Positions 6,588 to 13,992 of a DNA stretch of 59,751 nucleotides are shown piece after piece. Position 1 is the stretch's first letter, and every line of letters starts with the position of its first letter. Below the pieces are notes generated by a model, which made no database searches, had not been told where the DNA came from, and worked only from the letters and a program-made list of their open reading frames with translations. The stretch comes from a virus, in the IMG/VR virus record IMGVR_UViG_3300044608_001438, positions 1 to 59,751 of that record; one strand, 5' to 3'. The translations under genes and the position numbers were made by a program.

Positions 6588-6679
6588 CGCGAAATCCCCC
6601 ATGCCACACCGACCAACGTAGCACACGCGAGCAGGCACAACACCCGCCCATCTTCCTCAGGCTCTTTGTACTGCTGCAT
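6563..6679 (-). CDS. 38-aa membrane peptide
   Basis: A short frame beginning MQQYKEPEEDG and continuing as a hydrophobic helix (LCLLACATLVGVAWGI). It bridges two genes: it starts 23 bases before the end of the upstream gene and runs 25 bases into the GNAT gene. It is supported by its clear membrane-helix pattern and by filling an otherwise unexplained gap. Confidence 0.5.
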   Translation of the reverse strand: MQQYKEPEEDGRVLCLLACATLVGVAWGISRWVLWMIG

Positions 6680-6950
6680 CGAATCGCTCCCAAATGATAG
6701 TAATTGAACCTTCCGGCAAGTCAGCATGAGCCGTGACCATCGCTAGGCAAATCCGCCCAGATTGCGTCAGGGTAAATCCGCCGTACTTCGCCGGACTCAA
6801 AAACACCCGGCGACGATTGAACCGCATCGCCAACTTGACGCCTCGCGCCGCCTGCGGAACCTCATCCGCCGGAATCCTCAGATGCCACACCCGGAACTTC
6901 TTCCCCTGCCGGATCTTTGTCACCATGCTTGCCGTCGCTTCCCGAATCAT
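6657..6950 (-). CDS. hypothetical protein
   Basis: A 97-residue basic protein starting at an ATG with GAGGAG upstream. It has alternating strand-like segments (FRVWHLRIP, then MRFNRRRVFLSPAKYGGFTL) and no motif I recognise. It overlaps the tail of the upstream gene by 89 bases in another frame, which is long even for a phage. Confidence 0.6.
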   Translation of the reverse strand: MIREATASMVTKIRQGKKFRVWHLRIPADEVPQAARGVKLAMRFNRRRVFLSPAKYGGFTLTQSGRICLAMVTAHADLPEGSITIIWERFDAAVQRA

Positions 6951-7341
6951 TCGATCTCCTCACTATGACAAAACACTCGACCAGCCCCGGGAGGCTACGC
7001 GCCTGCCGGGTTCCCTGGTCCAAACACTCCTCGCCAGCCTTCGGTCGTCGCCACTCCAACGACTCGCCCGGCTGCAGCAATCCATCCGGCACCACCGCCT
7101 CGACGATGGCATGCTCCACACGTCCGCGCCGATAGATCAACTCATCCCAACCAAGGATTATCACCCCGCCGGAGACCTGGAGCGATATCCGAACGGCAAG
7201 GTTCGCGTGAGCCGGTCGCGGCTTGCCAGTCGGTAGCCGGAGCGTAATCCGGCTCACACGAGTCCAGACCAGCGAGCTAGCGCCGACTGACACCAGATCG
7301 CCAACGCGGATCCGACTGGCTGGCACATGCTCCATGATCAT
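6862..7341 (-). CDS. hypothetical protein
   Basis: About 160 residues. The N-terminal 110 residues look folded (RIRVGDLVSVGASSLVW, then a GGVIILGWDELIYRRG strand pair). The last 30 are Gly/Asp/Ser-rich and lie over the start of the next gene, so the true end may be earlier if there is a frameshift. Its ATG overlaps the upstream stop as ATGA. Function unknown. Confidence 0.6.
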   Translation of the reverse strand: MIMEHVPASRIRVGDLVSVGASSLVWTRVSRITLRLPTGKPRPAHANLAVRISLQVSGGVIILGWDELIYRRGRVEHAIVEAVVPDGLLQPGESLEWRRPKAGEECLDQGTRQARSLPGLVECFVIVRRSNDSGSDGKHGDKDPAGEEVPGVASEDSGG

Positions 7342-7712
7342 GGCTCCACCCCGCACTGCGTCACGATCGCGTACGGGCGATCCTCGCCAATCCTGAATGC
7401 CGCGATGTCGCCACCCTTCGACTTCAGAACGCACGGATCGTCGAACGGAGTCAGCAGGTCGACCACGATCTTCCAATCGCGGATCTTCTCCTTGAGCGGA
7501 AGCGATCCGTGGGTCGGATGATCGATCGTCTTTTCCAACCACGTGACCACGTAAGGCCCGCCCTCACGATCGCGGATCGATGATCCATCGTGGAACACCT
7601 TGACAAACTCTGAGCCTCCGTCCGGATAATTGATGCAGCACCAATGGGTGCCGTAGGTCTGCGCCCGCTCTACCGCGCTCAACAGGCTCGAATACTGCTT
7701 AATCTTTGCCAT
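7338..7712 (-). CDS. hypothetical protein
   Basis: About 124 residues (AKIKQYSSLLSAVERAQTYG, later GGPYVVTWLEKTIDHP). Not recognised. It starts at TGATG, sharing a base with the previous stop, and ends at ATGA, so it sits in a chain of coupled small genes from 8106 to 6120. Confidence 0.6.
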   Translation of the reverse strand: MAKIKQYSSLLSAVERAQTYGTHWCCINYPDGGSEFVKVFHDGSSIRDREGGPYVVTWLEKTIDHPTHGSLPLKEKIRDWKIVVDLLTPFDDPCVLKSKGGDIAAFRIGEDRPYAIVTQCGVEP

Positions 7713-7885
7713 CACACCACCCCCTCATAGTTGAATATCAAGACACCCTCAGCAGTCGGCCCGCCGTAGCGGTACCGATGCACCTTGCCGTCGTCGCCCG
7801 TGCGGATCACCGCCGGAGGCCATCGCAATGGCGGATACTCGCGGCGCGTTCCGTCCAGCGGACCGCCGACAAACTCGATCGTCAC
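7712..7885 (-). CDS. small FVGGPLDG protein
   Basis: A 57-residue protein beginning with GTG and the block TIEFVGGPLDGTRREYPP, followed by GKVHRYRY and GVLIFNYEG. The VGGPLDG start and YR...Y strands are typical of a widespread small phage protein of unknown role. GTG is chosen because it overlaps the previous stop (GTGA) and has a GAGGTGGGGAA site. Confidence 0.7.
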   Translation of the reverse strand: MTIEFVGGPLDGTRREYPPLRWPPAVIRTGDDGKVHRYRYGGPTAEGVLIFNYEGVV

Positions 7886-8106
7886 TTCCCCACCTCGATT
7901 TCTTTCTTCGCGGCCACGAGCGCCGCCGCGCACTGAGCAATCGACCGAAACTCCACCTTCCGCGTCACGATCCGCCCATGCCGATCAGTATCGACACAGT
8001 AGACGCTGCAATCGATCCCGCGTCGCTTCCAGATGCTCGCGATCTCTGCTGCCGCTCTTGCGCTCTTCGTGTTGTAACCCTTGCCTGCCTGATTGACTGC
8101 GTACAT
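7882..8106 (-). CDS. hypothetical protein
   Basis: A 74-residue basic protein (AVNQAGKGYNTKSARAAAEI, then YCVDTDRHGRIVTRKVEF). It is the first gene after the hairpin at 8140-8167, with AAAGGG upstream of the start. Function unknown. Confidence 0.6.
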   Translation of the reverse strand: MYAVNQAGKGYNTKSARAAAEIASIWKRRGIDCSVYCVDTDRHGRIVTRKVEFRSIAQCAAALVAAKKEIEVGK

Positions 8107-8139
8107 CGCATTGACCCTTTCGATTGATGATTGGAGGAA

Positions 8140-8167
8140 GCCCCCCTGATCACTGCGACCAGGGGGC
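8140..8167 (-). terminator. CTGGTC-family hairpin terminator
   Basis: GCCCCCTGGTC...GATCAGGGGGGC hairpin after the gene at 8184-8399. The stem and loop match those at 13092 and 13509. No clear U-run follows, so it may be a weak or factor-assisted terminator. Confidence 0.55.
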
Positions 8168-8183
8168 GAGTAGTCGTCATCGA

Positions 8184-8399
8184 TCAGAACTTCATCGTGT
8201 CGAACAGAGCGGTGCCGAACTCAGGGAACGCGGTACCCTTGCCATACTTGTTTCTCTTGCGGCTGATCTGGAGGTAGACGTTCTTGCCGGTCTCTTCCAG
8301 GATCTTGTCAGCCAACCACAGAGCAGCGATCGGGCTGAGAGCCAACAGACCGCATCCGAACTCCCGAGCAGCCACTGCGTTGATCTTGTCAATCGTCAT
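8184..8399 (-). CDS. hypothetical protein in a single-gene unit
   Basis: A 71-residue protein (TIDKINAVAAREFGCGLLAL, LWLADKILEETGKNVYLQIS). It lies alone between promoter module 2 and a hairpin terminator. The ATG at 8399 is chosen because it directly follows the promoter leader and hairpin; the upstream extension would be inside the leader. Function unknown. Confidence 0.65.
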   Translation of the reverse strand: MTIDKINAVAAREFGCGLLALSPIAALWLADKILEETGKNVYLQISRKRNKYGKGTAFPEFGTALFDTMKF

Positions 8400-8402
8400 C
8401 GT

Positions 8403-8528
8403 CTTGTCCCTCGTATCTTCGAGTTGCTTTTCGTTCGCGGCTCGTTGCCGCGTCTTCAATCATCATGACATATCATCGGCCAGAAGGAAACCCCAGGTCG
8501 AACATTTTTCGGAAAAATTCCGGAAAAA
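8403..8528 (-). promoter_or_regulatory. promoter module 2
   Basis: Near-copy of the module at 2890: tandem GGAATTTTTCC-type elements, the spacer with GGCCGAT, a -10 at CATGAT (8462-8467), the GACGCGGCA leader and the hairpin at 8410-8423. The -35 (TTTCCT) is the weakest of the set. Confidence 0.65.
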
Positions 8529-8568
8529 CTTCTGCCCCATGGATTCCCTGGAAATACTGCGTTTCCCG

Positions 8569-8588
8569 AAGGTCTCGCGCGAGACCTT
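8569..8588. promoter_or_regulatory. dispersed palindrome site 3 (perfect)
   Basis: AAGGTCTCGCGCGAGACCTT, a perfect 20-bp palindrome touching the stop codon of dnaN. Confidence 0.85.
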
Positions 8589-9648
8589 AGCCCCGCTCCA
8601 TCGGCATTAGGACGTAGGTGCATGGCCCCGCCTGCAGCATCAGGGCTTCTTTCGCGCTGCGGACGTAGACGCTGACCCGCTCGGCATCGACCCCCGCTAG
8701 CCACTGGATCAGATACCGGGAATCGACGGTCAGCTCCGGTCGGTCTCCTCCCTCGTAGGGCATCGACGCGCGAGCTGATCCGATGTCGGCCGCTCGTGCC
8801 GCTGCCTCGATCGATCCATCGCGAAAGCTCAGGTCGATCCCTCGCGATTCCTGATCGCTACAGATCGCCGCTTGCTTGACCAAATGAAGGAAGGACTCCC
8901 GGCCAACAGTCACCGGATCGCTCGCCTGCGGAACGATCGATTCCCATTTCGGAAACCGCCCTTCGATCACTGAGCACCACACCGCGAATCCATCGGCCTT
9001 CGCCCACCAGCGATTCCCATCGGTCCCCATGTGGACCGTCCCAGTCACCTTCCGCGCGAGGTTCAACGCACGAGCCGGAACCACCACCGAAGTCCATGCC
9101 GCGATCGTTCCTCCGATCGTCGCGAATGACAAGCGGCGCCCGTCCGTTCCGATCATCCGCATCCCGTCGGTAGACTGTTCGAACATCACACCACCAAGAG
9201 CAAATCGTGAATTGTCGGTATCGATCGACCACACCGTCGCACTGATGCCACGGACCAGCGCAGCGGATTCGACTTCGACTTGCGGCTCCATCGCCGACGC
9301 CCACACAGGGAACTCATCCGGGTTGCCGGTAGGCAGTTTGAACACACCAGCCCCTGCCGCGATCTGAACCTGCCGATCGTCCACCTCCAGCGTCACGGTA
9401 TCGCCGGTCGCCTCTGAGATGATCGCGCCGAATCGCGTCGGCAATAGAACCTTGCACGGCCGATCGACTTCCGCTTCGATCTCCGCTATCGCGCCGATCT
9501 CAAGGTCGGTCGCCTGGAGCGTTACCCCGCTTGCGTCTGCCGTCAGCAGGACGTTTCGGAGCACTTCCTTTGGCCCCCTTGATGGCACCACCGCCGCGAC
9601 GCTTGCCCATGCCTTTTGAACTGCCTGCCGATTGAGTCTGATCTTCAT
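8587..9648 (-). CDS. dnaN: DNA polymerase sliding clamp (beta subunit)
   Basis: A 353-residue protein with the three-part layout of the bacterial beta clamp. The N-terminal domain has LRNVLLTADASGVTLQATDLEIGA, a middle block has the diagnostic IGTDGRRLSFA, and the C-terminus has YLIQWLAGV...VLMPM. Clamps tether DNA polymerase to DNA. No phage polymerase gene was found, so it probably works with the host replicase (inference). The start MKIRLNR follows GGAGATGGTG. The C-terminal VLMPM is the usual clamp end. Confidence 0.93.
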   Translation of the reverse strand: MKIRLNRQAVQKAWASVAAVVPSRGPKEVLRNVLLTADASGVTLQATDLEIGAIAEIEAEVDRPCKVLLPTRFGAIISEATGDTVTLEVDDRQVQIAAGAGVFKLPTGNPDEFPVWASAMEPQVEVESAALVRGISATVWSIDTDNSRFALGGVMFEQSTDGMRMIGTDGRRLSFATIGGTIAAWTSVVVPARALNLARKVTGTVHMGTDGNRWWAKADGFAVWCSVIEGRFPKWESIVPQASDPVTVGRESFLHLVKQAAICSDQESRGIDLSFRDGSIEAAARAADIGSARASMPYEGGDRPELTVDSRYLIQWLAGVDAERVSVYVRSAKEALMLQAGPCTYVLMPMERG

Positions 9649-10045
9649 CACCATCTCCAAAAAAAGTAACCTCAACTCTTGGTCGCTCGCGGTCGATTCC
9701 GATCATCGGAACCTCTGCCATCCGGAGCACCTGCCAACTATCGTCCTTCGCCAGTCCTGCATCGATAGCGCCGTCTATGATCGGCTTGCAGTTCTGGAGC
9801 ATGTTCACCTCGTCGCGCTTGCGATTGTCCGGAACCCAAAACGCATAGGTCACACGTGAGACCTTCTTCGTTCGTCCGGCCAATTCCGCCCGCACTGCCT
9901 TCCATGCGAACGCCCTCAGTCTCTTGATCGCTCCCGCCTTCCAGATCGGACTCCCGGAGTTCTGCGAAAGATCCCGCATTCGCTCCCAGGGTACCACAAT
10001 CGTTAGGCCACTATTTCCTGCCGGAGTCTTTCGACTATCTGGCAC
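9500..10045 (-). CDS. rusA: RusA-like Holliday junction resolvase
   Basis: A protein of about 181 residues. Residues 10-125 fit RusA: a pre-strand PWERMRDLSQNSG, basic residues, then NMLQNCKPIIDGAIDAGLAKDDSW with the acidic catalytic region, and RPRVEVTFF at the end of the fold. It would cut four-way DNA junctions during recombination or packaging. The last 50 residues are low-complexity and overlap dnaN by 149 bases. A dispersed palindrome variant lies inside it (9846-9865). Confidence 0.85.
   Translation of the reverse strand: MPDSRKTPAGNSGLTIVVPWERMRDLSQNSGSPIWKAGAIKRLRAFAWKAVRAELAGRTKKVSRVTYAFWVPDNRKRDEVNMLQNCKPIIDGAIDAGLAKDDSWQVLRMAEVPMIGIDRERPRVEVTFFGDGDEDQTQSAGSSKGMGKRRGGGAIKGAKGSAPKRPADGRRKRGNAPGDRP
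9846..9865. promoter_or_regulatory. dispersed palindrome site 4 (variant, inside rusA)
   Basis: TAGGTCACACGTGAGACCTT. The outer arms are kept and the centre varies. It lies wholly inside coding sequence. Confidence 0.6.
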
Positions 10046-10251
10046 TCAGTTTCTCCTTTGCGACCTGATAACTTAATGTACCTGCTGTTCGGAGCGCGAA
10101 CGACTAGCTTAACTCGTCCACTAGTTTCCCGTGTCAACTGCCAAAACGAAAAACGTCGCAGCATCGCTACCATCGCATTTCCGTCAGTGATTGGAAATCG
10201 AAATGCCAAATCTTCTGCGAAATCATTAGAGCTCACCACCACGACCTCCAT
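10003..10251 (-). CDS. hypothetical protein
   Basis: An 82-residue basic protein (MEVVVVSSNDFAEDLAFRFP, later KLSGRKGETECQIVERL). Not recognised. It overlaps rusA at its end and the HNH gene at its start, as expected for a coupled small gene. Confidence 0.6.
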   Translation of the reverse strand: MEVVVVSSNDFAEDLAFRFPITDGNAMVAMLRRFSFWQLTRETSGRVKLVVRAPNSRYIKLSGRKGETECQIVERLRQEIVA

Positions 10252-10721
10252 CGACGTATAAATTCTTCGCGATGCTCTATTGGCTCGACTGGATCCGGAA
10301 TGCACCGCACCGAGCACCTACGCAAGTACGCATCATCATACCAGCCCGCGTCCGCCTTGATCTTAAGCCAAACCAAGTTCGCTACCGTCAGCTTCGGCAA
10401 GTGATGTTCCGCGAATCTCTCCCCGTGCTGCTGCTTGTGACAGAGCGAGCACAACTGCACGACCACCCGCCGATCCTCGCGTCGCGGCTTGTTGACTATA
10501 TGGGCCCTCTCAATCATCCACGGACCGAACCAGCCTGCAGGTCGGTCGCACTCGCGCCGGCCACAGGCCCAACAGAAGGGCTCCCCGATGTTCGTGAGTT
10601 CGGCGAAGTCCCGCAAAAAGTCGCGATAAGTTCTTCGCGCGTTGTATCCTGGCTGATCCCACACAGATCCCGAACCAGGAATCCCGCCGGATGACTTATG
10701 ACGTTTTCGACCCGTCGCCAT
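10233..10721 (-). CDS. HNH-type nuclease-like protein
   Basis: A 162-residue protein. It has CWACGRREC near residue 50, then ERAHIVN, and VVQLCSLCHKQQHG: two CxxC pairs around an AHI/HxxxH core, the pattern of zinc-supported HNH nucleases. A role in DNA processing or recombination is likely. The start at 10721 has AGGAGG upstream. It lies within the C-terminal part of the overlapping gene at 10514-11173. Confidence 0.75.
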   Translation of the reverse strand: MATGRKRHKSSGGIPGSGSVWDQPGYNARRTYRDFLRDFAELTNIGEPFCWACGRRECDRPAGWFGPWMIERAHIVNKPRREDRRVVVQLCSLCHKQQHGERFAEHHLPKLTVANLVWLKIKADAGWYDDAYLRRCSVRCIPDPVEPIEHREEFIRRWRSWW

Positions 10722-11173
10722 GCTACCTCCTGATCGCATAGTTCCCACCGTGCCCGACGTTCGAACGCCTCTTGCAAGGTCTCGCGTGAGACCTTTGCCG
10801 ACGCTCGCAAGTATCGTGCATCGCCGTAGATCGTCTGATGGTCTCCCTTGAGTCGCGATCGATGCAAATCCTCCTCCGCCTGCTTCGTGCCGTCCATGCA
10901 ATCGTACCGCTGGACGATAACAACCGAAACATCCTTGCCCCACACCTGAACGAATCCATCGGGGTGCAACTCGAGGACAACCGCGTGCCGCTTCTTGCCT
11001 TTGAGGATCCATTCCTCGACGTACTCGGTTAGCCGTGCGCCGTACTCCCCGAGGATCGACCGCCAGTTGCGAGCGATAAACCATTGCAGGAACCTTCGCC
11101 CGTCCTTTGAGGTCAGCAACCACTTTTCGGATTGCGTCCATCGATCCGACCATTTCACCTTCTTCTTAGCCAT
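10514..11173 (-). CDS. hypothetical protein with internal palindrome
   Basis: A 219-residue frame (AKKKVKWSDRWTQSEKWLL, then a YVEEWILKGKKRHAVVLELHP strand region). Not recognised. The first 150 residues look genuine. The last 69 overlap the HNH gene in another frame, and the composition there is weaker, so the real end may be earlier. A dispersed palindrome encodes KVSRETL within it. The start overlaps the helicase stop by 19 bases. Confidence 0.6.
   Translation of the reverse strand: MAKKKVKWSDRWTQSEKWLLTSKDGRRFLQWFIARNWRSILGEYGARLTEYVEEWILKGKKRHAVVLELHPDGFVQVWGKDVSVVIVQRYDCMDGTKQAEEDLHRSRLKGDHQTIYGDARYLRASAKVSRETLQEAFERRARWELCDQEVAWRRVENVISHPAGFLVRDLCGISQDTTREELIATFCGTSPNSRTSGSPSVGPVAGASATDLQAGSVRG
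10776..10795. promoter_or_regulatory. dispersed palindrome site 5 (inside a gene)
   Basis: AAGGTCTCGCGTGAGACCTT, about 55 bases upstream of the HNH start and inside the preceding coding sequence. Confidence 0.8.
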
Positions 11174-12747
11174 GCGTAAGTCCTCGATGCTGGGAGATGG
11201 TACTTCGAACTTTCCTTGCCAGGAGGTGGATTCTTGAGCTGATACGGGCTCACCGAAGGAATCCCGGCCTCAGTACACTTGCGATAGAAAATCGGAATCA
11301 GACTTGAGAATGGCAAGCCAGAATAGACCGACGACCATAGGCAAGAATCCCATAGCTTTTGATGCGTCACCGCCTTCGACTTCGGTCCCTTCGTCTTGAA
11401 TACTGGCCCCTCCTGCAACACCAGTTCCCCGGACTCCTGCATGATCCGACGGACGCTCCGCTTGTGCTGATGCTTGCAATGAGGGCAAACGTCGCCCGAC
11501 GTGCGCCATCCGTGACACTTCGGACATTGGATCGGCTCTGGCTCCTCGCCTTTCTTGTACCGCTCCATCCTGTTGTCCGCGATGTCCTTCGACGTCTCGC
11601 CCAAGATCCACTCGCGGTCCTGGTTCGGCGATCCGTGCCGCCAGTATCCTCCACCGTGGTCCTGGAGGATCTTGTCGCTGTAGTCCGGCCAATATCGCTG
11701 AATGCGCCCGACCGACTGCAGATAGCTCGCGATCGATCCGAACACTGTCGCGAAGATCCCATGACGCAACCACGGCATGTCGATCGCCTCGCGAAGGATG
11801 AACCGGTTGCAAAGAACCTTGATCTCGCCGGACCGACTCAGGCGCAAGACTTCCTCTCGCGTCTCCTTGTTCAATGGATGCTGGACCAACTGCCAGTTGC
11901 CGGATGCCTGCAACTCCGGGAGCATCGCGACGCCATCGCCGACTGCCGCAGTCAGCACACCTCGCCGCATGAACTCTTCCGCGAACCAGAACGCACCACC
12001 GACCGAAGGCCCGAACAGGATCGCAGGTTCGGCAAACGGATTCAGCTTCCGCCAGTTCGCGAAACAGTCGCCGATGATCTTCGCCGCTCGTGGCTCCAGC
12101 GCCTTCGTCGAATACTCGAAGTCGGCATTCCGACCCAATCCAGAACAATCGATCTCCGACGGAGAATAGACGCGGACCGGCAGGTGAGCCTTGACCGATC
12201 GCAGTTCTGAGTAAGTGCCGAACTCGATCAGTTCATCGCAAGCATCCTTGAGACCGACCGGGGTGCCGGTGAATCCTACCAGCGTCGCCCCGCGTGCCGT
12301 GTGTCCGGAGAACAGCCCGCCCTCTCCGTGTCCTCCATCGAAGACCGCCCGCGCCTTCGTTCCTCGCTGCTGATGGAACTCATCGACCAGGACCAGCGTC
12401 GCTGCGTGCAGATCCTCCCGGCCCCGTTTGGCGCACCTTGAGAACGCGGTGTCGATCATCGCCATCTCGATCGGATGTTCCCCGGTCCGCTTGTAGCCGC
12501 TGGCGAAGATCCCATGATCGATCCCGCGATCGTTGAATACCGCGCTCATCTGCTCAAGCAACATAGTCCGGTGAAGGTAGATCGCCACCTTGCCCCCATG
12601 CTCGACCTCCTCCACGGCCAGTTGTGCCATGCAAGTAGTCTTCCCGGCACCAGGAGGTGCAACCCCGCACATCCGCCGGACGCCCGCCGCGCGTCGCTCG
12701 TAGACCAGCGATTTGCCCCTGTCCTGATGCGGCCAATTCACCCTCAT
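11155..12747 (-). CDS. superfamily 2 DNA helicase with C-terminal zinc finger
   Basis: A 530-residue ATP-dependent helicase. Motif I is APPGAGKT near residues 31-37, motif II DEFH near 122-125, motif III GFTGTPVG, and the C-terminal RecA-like half ends at motif VI (QSVGRIQRYWP). A four-Cys zinc finger follows (CPKCHGW, CPHCKHQH), and then a basic tail. It probably unwinds DNA for replication or recombination beside dnaN, rusA and the HNH gene. The start MRVNWPH overlaps the upstream stop as ATGA. Confidence 0.9.
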   Translation of the reverse strand: MRVNWPHQDRGKSLVYERRAAGVRRMCGVAPPGAGKTTCMAQLAVEEVEHGGKVAIYLHRTMLLEQMSAVFNDRGIDHGIFASGYKRTGEHPIEMAMIDTAFSRCAKRGREDLHAATLVLVDEFHQQRGTKARAVFDGGHGEGGLFSGHTARGATLVGFTGTPVGLKDACDELIEFGTYSELRSVKAHLPVRVYSPSEIDCSGLGRNADFEYSTKALEPRAAKIIGDCFANWRKLNPFAEPAILFGPSVGGAFWFAEEFMRRGVLTAAVGDGVAMLPELQASGNWQLVQHPLNKETREEVLRLSRSGEIKVLCNRFILREAIDMPWLRHGIFATVFGSIASYLQSVGRIQRYWPDYSDKILQDHGGGYWRHGSPNQDREWILGETSKDIADNRMERYKKGEEPEPIQCPKCHGWRTSGDVCPHCKHQHKRSVRRIMQESGELVLQEGPVFKTKGPKSKAVTHQKLWDSCLWSSVYSGLPFSSLIPIFYRKCTEAGIPSVSPYQLKNPPPGKESSKYHLPASRTYAWLRRR

Positions 12748-13076
12748 GGTTCGACCCTCACCTTCCGACCGATCTTCTTTTCGTACCGATGGAGAACCGG
12801 CAGGATCATTTCCAGGTGGTGCCACTTGCGCCACTTCTGGACGATGCGGCCATCGACGCAGAGGCACCATCGATTGTCGCACTCCACGAGGACCGCCCCT
12901 TCGTCCGGCCAGTCGCAGAACTCCGGCAACTTTCGCGCCGTGTCCGATGTCCGCAGCAGCTCAGCGCCGTCCGGCATGATCCGACGCAGTACCCGCTCAA
13001 TCACTCCCCAGCGCCGCGCCGGCCCGAAGCTCGACCAGTATGGCTCCGCGCGGCATAGTCTCAACAGTTCGTCCAT
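12744..13076 (-). CDS. hypothetical protein upstream of helicase
   Basis: A 110-residue protein (DELLRLCRAEPYWSSFGPAR, later CLCVDGRIVQKWRKWHHLE). Not recognised. The ATG at 13076 has GAGG five bases upstream. It is coupled to the helicase by ATGA. Confidence 0.65.
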   Translation of the reverse strand: MDELLRLCRAEPYWSSFGPARRWGVIERVLRRIMPDGAELLRTSDTARKLPEFCDWPDEGAVLVECDNRWCLCVDGRIVQKWRKWHHLEMILPVLHRYEKKIGRKVRVEP

Positions 13077-13087
13077 TGTCACCTCAC

Positions 13088-13119
13088 AAAAAGCCCCCTG
13101 GTCGCAGTGACCAGGGGGC
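13088..13119 (-). terminator. CTGGTC-family terminator with U-run
   Basis: AGCCCCCTGGTC...GACCAGGGGGC stem followed on the minus strand by TTTTT. It ends the unit of the gene at 13133-13471. Confidence 0.8.
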
Positions 13120-13132
13120 GGGTCACCTTGCG

Positions 13133-13471
13133 TCAGTAGTCTGAAGGATGCATGATCGTCATGCCACCCTTCGCGTTCGGCATAACCCAGATCGTATCCG
13201 CCGCGGTATGCTCAAGGATGATCGGAGGATCCTTTTCCCTCGATGCTCTCACCGCCATAACCGCGTCCATGATGAGGGGCAGGACCACCTTGTCGTACTG
13301 CGACTCGTCGCCGTAGCGTTCTTTCGCGACCCGCTCGCACTGAGCATGAACTGCGATGCTCAGGAGTAGCCAGGGGAACCGCGCTGGGTAGGGATGGACC
13401 AACACGCCATCTTCGATTGCTTGGTCTTCCGTGTACATCGACACAACCGGGAAGTCATCAAACATACTCAT
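13133..13471 (-). CDS. DUF6573-like hypothetical protein
   Basis: A 112-residue protein whose first 30 residues (VVSMYTEDQAIEDGVLVHPYP) resemble a family that starts YTRAQAIEDGVLVDV, found in phages, plasmids and mobile elements. The role is unknown. It lies between a 5' hairpin (13481-13494) and a U-run terminator, so it is a self-contained unit. Confidence 0.7.
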   Translation of the reverse strand: MSMFDDFPVVSMYTEDQAIEDGVLVHPYPARFPWLLLSIAVHAQCERVAKERYGDESQYDKVVLPLIMDAVMAVRASREKDPPIILEHTAADTIWVMPNAKGGMTIMHPSDY

Positions 13472-13503
13472 TTTCGTTTCCTCGCGTCTTCGAGTTGCAA
13501 ACC

Positions 13504-13533
13504 AAAAACCCCCTGGTCACTGCGACCAGGGGG
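13504..13533 (-). terminator. CTGGTC-family terminator with U-run
   Basis: CCCCCTGGTCACTGCGACCAGGGGG followed on the minus strand by GGTTTTTGG. It ends the unit of the gene at 13550-13828. Confidence 0.8.
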
Positions 13534-13549
13534 CAGATATTCCAGATGA

Positions 13550-13828
13550 CTAATCTTCGCTCTTATTTCGATGAGCAATCTGTCTCGCCATCGTTTTAAG
13601 ATCGCTCTCGGTTGGAAGTCTCCAGCCGATTCCGAGCGTGTTTTGGTCCCAAACGCTCGACACGTACTGGAACTCGCCACATTGATCGACAAGAGAAACA
13701 CAAACCAAGTGGGTACCCCATTGATTGGTCTCGCGGTCAACCACCTGAACGAAACGCGGCCCGAAGTGGCTCTTGCTCACCAGGATCGTTCCGTTCTTGA
13801 TTTCACTCAGGTCGATTGTGTTTCGCAT
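13550..13828 (-). CDS. hypothetical protein in a single-gene unit
   Basis: A 92-residue protein (IDLSEIKNGTILVSKSHFGP, later GWRLPTESDLKTMARQIAHR). Not recognised. It lies directly between promoter module 3 and a terminator. Confidence 0.7.
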   Translation of the reverse strand: MRNTIDLSEIKNGTILVSKSHFGPRFVQVVDRETNQWGTHLVCVSLVDQCGEFQYVSSVWDQNTLGIGWRLPTESDLKTMARQIAHRNKSED

Positions 13829-13829
13829 C

Positions 13830-13965
13830 GTCGTGTCCTCGTTCGTTCGAGTTCGTTTCGTTCGCGGTCCCTTGCCGCGTCTTCAATCAATATGACCTAT
13901 CATCGGCCAGAACTCAACCCCGCCGGGATCATTTTTCGGAAAAATTCCGGAAAAATTCCAGCCCC
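13830..13965 (-). promoter_or_regulatory. promoter module 3
   Basis: Same order as at 2890: tandem GGAATTTTTCC, -35 TTGAGT (13912-13917), 17-bp spacer with GGCCGAT, -10 CATATT (13889-13894), GACGCGGCA, and hairpin 13838-13851 before the start codon. Confidence 0.75.
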
Positions 13966-13992
13966 GGCGGATCGACAATTTCCAGGGATTTC

